From assembly GCF_029910655.1 (NCBI RefSeq), contig NZ_CP123897.1, forward strand, positions 1 to 64,000: a stretch of DNA of 64,000 nt. The letters are read 5' to 3'. The notes under the pieces were generated by a model. That model was not told where the DNA came from, made no database searches, and worked only from the letters and a program-made list of their open reading frames with translations. Position numbers and translations under genes: made by a program. Positions 60,392 to 64,000 of the stretch are shown piece after piece; position 1 is the stretch's first letter, and each line of letters opens with the position of its first letter. Source of the stretch: Methylomonas sp. UP202 (GTDB lineage: Bacteria; Pseudomonadota; Gammaproteobacteria; Methylococcales; Methylomonadaceae).

Positions 60392-63300
60392 ATGGTCAAC
60401 GGACTGATCGAAGTCGCGCTGCGACAACGGATTTTGGTGGCGGTACTGGCGGTGGCGCTGATCGGCTTCGGTGCCAGGGCGATGCAAAAACTGTCGGTGG
60501 ACGCATTTCCCGACGTAACCAATATCCAGGTGCAAATCGCCACCGATGCCACCGGCCGTTCCCCCGACGAAGTCGAGCGTTTGGTGACGGTGCCGCTGGA
60601 AATCGCGATGGCCGGCTTGCCGGGCCTGGAAGAGATGCGTTCGCTGAACAAAAACGGCTTGTCGCTGATCACGCTGATTTTCAGCGATAGCACCGAAGTG
60701 TATTTCGCCAGGCAATTGGTGATGGAGCGGCTGATCGAGGTCAAGCAGCAAATGCCGGACGGCGTCAATCCGGTGTTGGGTCCGGTGTCCACGGGGCTGG
60801 GTGAGGTCTATCAATACACGCTGGACCGCGACGACGACGGGGAACGGCCTTTGTCCGTGGATGAATTGCAGTTACGTCGGGAGACTCAGGATTGGGTGGT
60901 GCGGCCGTTGTTGCGCGGCATTCCCGGTGTCGCCGAAATCAATTCCCAGGGCGGTTACGTCAAGCAATATCAGGTATTGGTCAACCCGGATCGTCTGCAC
61001 CATTACCGGATCAAGCTAAACGACGTTTTCGACGCACTGGCCCGTAACAACGCCAACAGCGGCGGCGGCGTATTGCCGCATTATGCCGAACAATATCTGA
61101 TTCGCGGCGTCGGTCTGATCAACGATGTCGACGACATCGGCGGGATCGTGCTGAAGGAAGACAACAGCGTGCCGGTACACATGCATGACGTCGCCGACAT
61201 CAAGATCGGCCACGAAGTCCGGGTCGGCGCGGTCGTCAAGGACGGTTACACCGAGGCGGTCGGCGGCATCGTGATGATGCTGCGCGGCGGCAACGCCAAG
61301 GAAGTGGTCGGCCGGATCAAGGCGCGCGTCGCCGAAATCAACGCCAAGGGCATGCTCCCGCACGGTCTGAAAATCGTGTCGTACTACGACCGTAGCGATT
61401 TGGTGGACGCCGCGCTGCACACGGTCACCAAGGTGTTGATGGAAGGCATCGTGTTGGTCATCATCGTCTTGTTCCTGTTTCTCGGCGATGTGCGCTCCAG
61501 CTTGATTGTCGTCGCCACGTTGATCGTGACGCCGCTGGTCACCTTTATCGCGATGAACAAACTCGGTTTGTCCGCCAATCTGATGTCGCTGGGCGGCTTG
61601 GCCATCGCGATCGGATTGATGGTGGACGGTTCGGTGGTGGTGGTGGAAAACGCGTTTCGGCTGCTCGGCGAGCGCAAGGGCCGCGCCACCAGCCGGGTCA
61701 GGGTCGTCGAAGCCGCCACGCACGAAGTGGCGACGCCGGTATTGTTCGGGGTCGGCATCATCATCCTGGTATTTCTGCCGCTGATGACCTTGCAAGGCAT
61801 GGAGGGCAAGATGTTCGCGCCGTTGGCGTACACGATCGCGATCGCGCTGTTGGTATCGCTGATCGTGTCGTTGACGTTGTCGCCGGTGTTGTGCGCGTTT
61901 TTTCTGGAAGGCCACGACGGCGAGCACGACACGCGCTTGATTGCGTTCTGCAAACGCCAATACCTGCGTATCCTGAATCTGGCCTTGACCAACCGGCTTA
62001 AGGTGGTGGCGATCGCGCTGGCGATTTTCGGGGCGACGCTGCTCATGTTGCCCTTCCTCGGTACGTCGTTCATTCCGGAAATGAAGGAAGGCTCCATCGT
62101 GCCGGGCATCAATCGCATGCCGAACATTTCGTTGGAAGAGAGCATCAACGTCGAAATGCAGGCGATGAAGATGGTGCTGGGCATTCCCGGCGTCAAAAAT
62201 GTGGTCAGCGGCGTCGGCCGCGGCGAGAGTCCGGCCGATCCGCAGGCGCAGAACGAATCGACACCCATCGTTACTTTAAAACCGCGCGAGGAATGGCCGG
62301 CCGGCTGGACCCAGGACGATATCGCCGACGCGATGAGCGACACCTTGAACGCCAACCTGCCCGGCATGCAAGTGGTCATGGCGCAACCGATATCCGACCG
62401 GGTGGACGAAATGGTCACCGGCGTACGTTCCGACGTGGCGGTCAAGGTGTTCGGCGACGATTTGGTCGAACTGAAACGGCTGGCCGATGCGATCGCGGTC
62501 GCGGCCGGCGGCGTCGCCGGCGCTCGCGACATTCGGGTCGAACGGATGACAGGCCAGCAATATCTGAATATCACGATCGATCGCCAGGCCATCGCCCGTC
62601 ACGGCCTGAATGCGTCCGACATTCACGACGTGATCGAAACCGCGATCGCCGGCAAGGTCGCCACCGAAATATATCAAGGCGAGCGGCGCTTCTCGGCGGC
62701 GGTGCGCTTGCCGGAGAATTTCCGCAACGATATCGCCGCGATCGACAATCTGATGTTGACCGCGCCCAACGGCGCTCGCGTCCGGCTGGGCGACGTCACC
62801 GAGATCAGCTTGAACGACGGCCCGGCGCAAGTCAGCCGGGAAATGGGCAAGCGCCGCATCGTGGTCGGCATCAACGTTCGCGATCGGGATTTGGGTGGTT
62901 TCGTCGCTGAGTTGCAGCAAACCATTTCGGCCAAGATCGCGTTGCCGGAAGGCTATTATCTGCAGTGGGGCGGTCAATTCCAGAACATGGAGCGGGCCTT
63001 GGGTCACTTGCAGTTGATCATTCCGATCACGATCGCGGCGATTTTCTTTTTGTTGTTCATGCTGTTCCAGTCGTTGCGTTTTGCCGCGCTGATCATCCTG
63101 GTGTTGCCGTTCGCGTCGATCGGCGGGATCATCACCCTGTTCGCGACCGGCGAATATTTGTCGGTGCCGGCCTCGGTCGGTTTTATCGCCCTATGGGGTA
63201 TCGCGGTATTGAACGGCGTGGTATTGATTTCCTACATTCGCGGTTTACGCGCCAGCGGCATGACCCAAGCGCATGCGATCCGCCAGGGCTGCGAGCAACG

Positions 63301-63517
63301 TTTCCGGCCGGTGATGATGACGGCGACCGTGGCCTTGCTGGGTCTAGTGCCGTTTCTATTCGCCACCGGGCCCGGTTCGGAAGTCCAAAAACCGCTGGCC
63401 ATCGTCGTGATCGGCGGCCTGATCAGCTCGACGCTGTTGACGCTGGTGGTGTTGCCGGCCTTGTACGGCTGGTTCGACGACCGTAGCGACAGCCGCAAAC
63501 CTTTTTCGATGCATTAA
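60392..63517 (+). CDS. Heavy-metal RND transporter, CzcA/CusA-like
   Basis: The 1041-residue inner-membrane pump has the CzcA family start (LRQRILVAVLAVALIGFGARAMQKLSVDAFPDVTNIQVQIAT), two sets of six membrane helices and two large periplasmic loops. The proton-relay helix reads AIAIGLMVDGSVVVVENAFR with Asp412; the first acidic residue of the Czc-type DFGIIVD is Ala-Ile here, so it looks more like Cus-type or uncharacterised HME pumps. Metal specificity cannot be settled by sequence alone. It starts 3 bases after the adaptor. Confidence 0.92.
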   Translation: MVNGLIEVALRQRILVAVLAVALIGFGARAMQKLSVDAFPDVTNIQVQIATDATGRSPDEVERLVTVPLEIAMAGLPGLEEMRSLNKNGLSLITLIFSDSTEVYFARQLVMERLIEVKQQMPDGVNPVLGPVSTGLGEVYQYTLDRDDDGERPLSVDELQLRRETQDWVVRPLLRGIPGVAEINSQGGYVKQYQVLVNPDRLHHYRIKLNDVFDALARNNANSGGGVLPHYAEQYLIRGVGLINDVDDIGGIVLKEDNSVPVHMHDVADIKIGHEVRVGAVVKDGYTEAVGGIVMMLRGGNAKEVVGRIKARVAEINAKGMLPHGLKIVSYYDRSDLVDAALHTVTKVLMEGIVLVIIVLFLFLGDVRSSLIVVATLIVTPLVTFIAMNKLGLSANLMSLGGLAIAIGLMVDGSVVVVENAFRLLGERKGRATSRVRVVEAATHEVATPVLFGVGIIILVFLPLMTLQGMEGKMFAPLAYTIAIALLVSLIVSLTLSPVLCAFFLEGHDGEHDTRLIAFCKRQYLRILNLALTNRLKVVAIALAIFGATLLMLPFLGTSFIPEMKEGSIVPGINRMPNISLEESINVEMQAMKMVLGIPGVKNVVSGVGRGESPADPQAQNESTPIVTLKPREEWPAGWTQDDIADAMSDTLNANLPGMQVVMAQPISDRVDEMVTGVRSDVAVKVFGDDLVELKRLADAIAVAAGGVAGARDIRVERMTGQQYLNITIDRQAIARHGLNASDIHDVIETAIAGKVATEIYQGERRFSAAVRLPENFRNDIAAIDNLMLTAPNGARVRLGDVTEISLNDGPAQVSREMGKRRIVVGINVRDRDLGGFVAELQQTISAKIALPEGYYLQWGGQFQNMERALGHLQLIIPITIAAIFFLLFMLFQSLRFAALIILVLPFASIGGIITLFATGEYLSVPASVGFIALWGIAVLNGVVLISYIRGLRASGMTQAHAIRQGCEQRFRPVMMTATVALLGLVPFLFATGPGSEVQKPLAIVVIGGLISSTLLTLVVLPALYGWFDDRSDSRKPFSMH

Positions 63518-63533
63518 TTTCCGGAAGCCTACG

Positions 63534-64000
63534 ATGTTGACTCGCCTAGGCCGGCGCGCCGGCTTATTTTTTTTGTTGATGCTGATCGCCACGCTGTCGC
63601 GGGCCGCCGACATCCAGGTGTCGGTCAGCCGCAACCCGGTGGCGATGAACGAATCGTTTCAAATCGTGTTCAGCGCCGAGGATGAACCCGACGGCGAGCC
63701 GGACTTCGGGCCGTTGCGCGACCATTTCGAGATTCTCAACCAGCAGCGTAGTTCCAGTTCCTCCTGGGTCAACGGCAAAAGCAGCCGCAATGAGCAGTGG
63801 ATATTGAACGCGATGGCCAAGCAGGCCGGCGAGTTGTTGATTCCGCCGATCCGGTTCGGCGCCGACAGTAGCCGGCCGCTGAAAATTGTCGTGTCCGCTT
63901 CCGCGGTCGATCCCCAGCAGGATGGCGATCTGTTTCTGGAGGTGACGGCGACGCCGGAAAAACCCTACGTGCAATCGCAGGTCATCTATACCTTGAAACT
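63534..64000 (+). CDS. BatD-family protein, partial (runs off window end)
   Basis: The 155 codons in the window begin with a signal peptide (MLTRLGRRAGLFFLLMLIATLSRA) and then DIQVSVSRNPVAMNESFQIVFSAEDEPDGEPDFGPLRDHFEILNQQRSSSSS, the BatD beta-sandwich. BatD normally follows BatA-BatB-BatC; here a CNNM protein and the RND pump lie between. The 3' end is outside the window. Confidence 0.9.
   Translation, partial: MLTRLGRRAGLFFLLMLIATLSRAADIQVSVSRNPVAMNESFQIVFSAEDEPDGEPDFGPLRDHFEILNQQRSSSSSWVNGKSSRNEQWILNAMAKQAGELLIPPIRFGADSSRPLKIVVSASAVDPQQDGDLFLEVTATPEKPYVQSQVIYTLK

Overview
The window begins exactly at the dnaA start codon and reads like the numbered start of a gammaproteobacterial chromosome. 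The gene order dnaA-dnaN-recF-gyrB, a pyrR-pyrB-pyrC' operon of the Pseudomonas type, a PEP-CTERM/VPLPA-type sorting signal, a sedentary integron and many IS66 copies would all fit a Methylococcales methanotroph such as Methylomonas. No methane or methanol oxidation genes lie in the window, so that placement is an inference.

Region 1 (1-6942) is the replication block. A DnaA-box-rich intergenic stretch (about 1690-2200) between dnaA and dnaN is a strong oriC candidate. Region 2 (7066-16130) is a metabolic and regulatory stretch: a LysR regulator divergent from a pirin gene and an ABM-domain membrane protein; an AraC regulator; an isochorismatase-type hydrolase, a YtcJ-like amidohydrolase and an alginate-export-type porin; and an MscS channel with a cyclic-nucleotide-binding domain.

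Region 3 (16131-35627) is accessory DNA. It holds a 1519-residue protein joining a PD-(D/E)xK-like nuclease domain to a STAND-type NTPase (a candidate Avs-like defence protein) behind a triplicated inverted-repeat motif. A brnTA toxin-antitoxin pair follows, its toxin broken by one extra base. A 21-bp-period degenerate repeat lies upstream of an unrecognised gene that is split by an IS66 element, which is itself split by a second IS66 element; both insertions have exact 8-bp target duplications. Further left and right are a decayed IS66 tnpC, a 259-bp IS66 deletion derivative inside an SRPBCC gene, an IS91 fragment, and a degenerate chromosomal integron. The integron has four clear attC sites and two decayed candidates, all cassette genes on the minus strand, an attI junction near 33571-33577, and a divergent intI whose end has lost the catalytic tyrosine.

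Region 4 (35856-64000) is largely conserved chromosome: rep helicase; an RHH/membrane protein pair; a DegP/DegQ-type protease; a double cNMP-rhodanese protein; rpmB-rpmG; gshB-tonB-yqgE-ruvX; pyrR-pyrB-pyrC'; a LOG protein; and a MoxR-DUF58-DUF4381-vWA-vWA/TPR (Bat-type) operon. The Bat operon contains a large MASE1-CHASE-PAS-GGDEF-EAL-CZB protein. A CNNM/CBS protein and a heavy-metal RND pump (adaptor plus inner-membrane pump) separate this operon from a BatD gene that runs off the window end.
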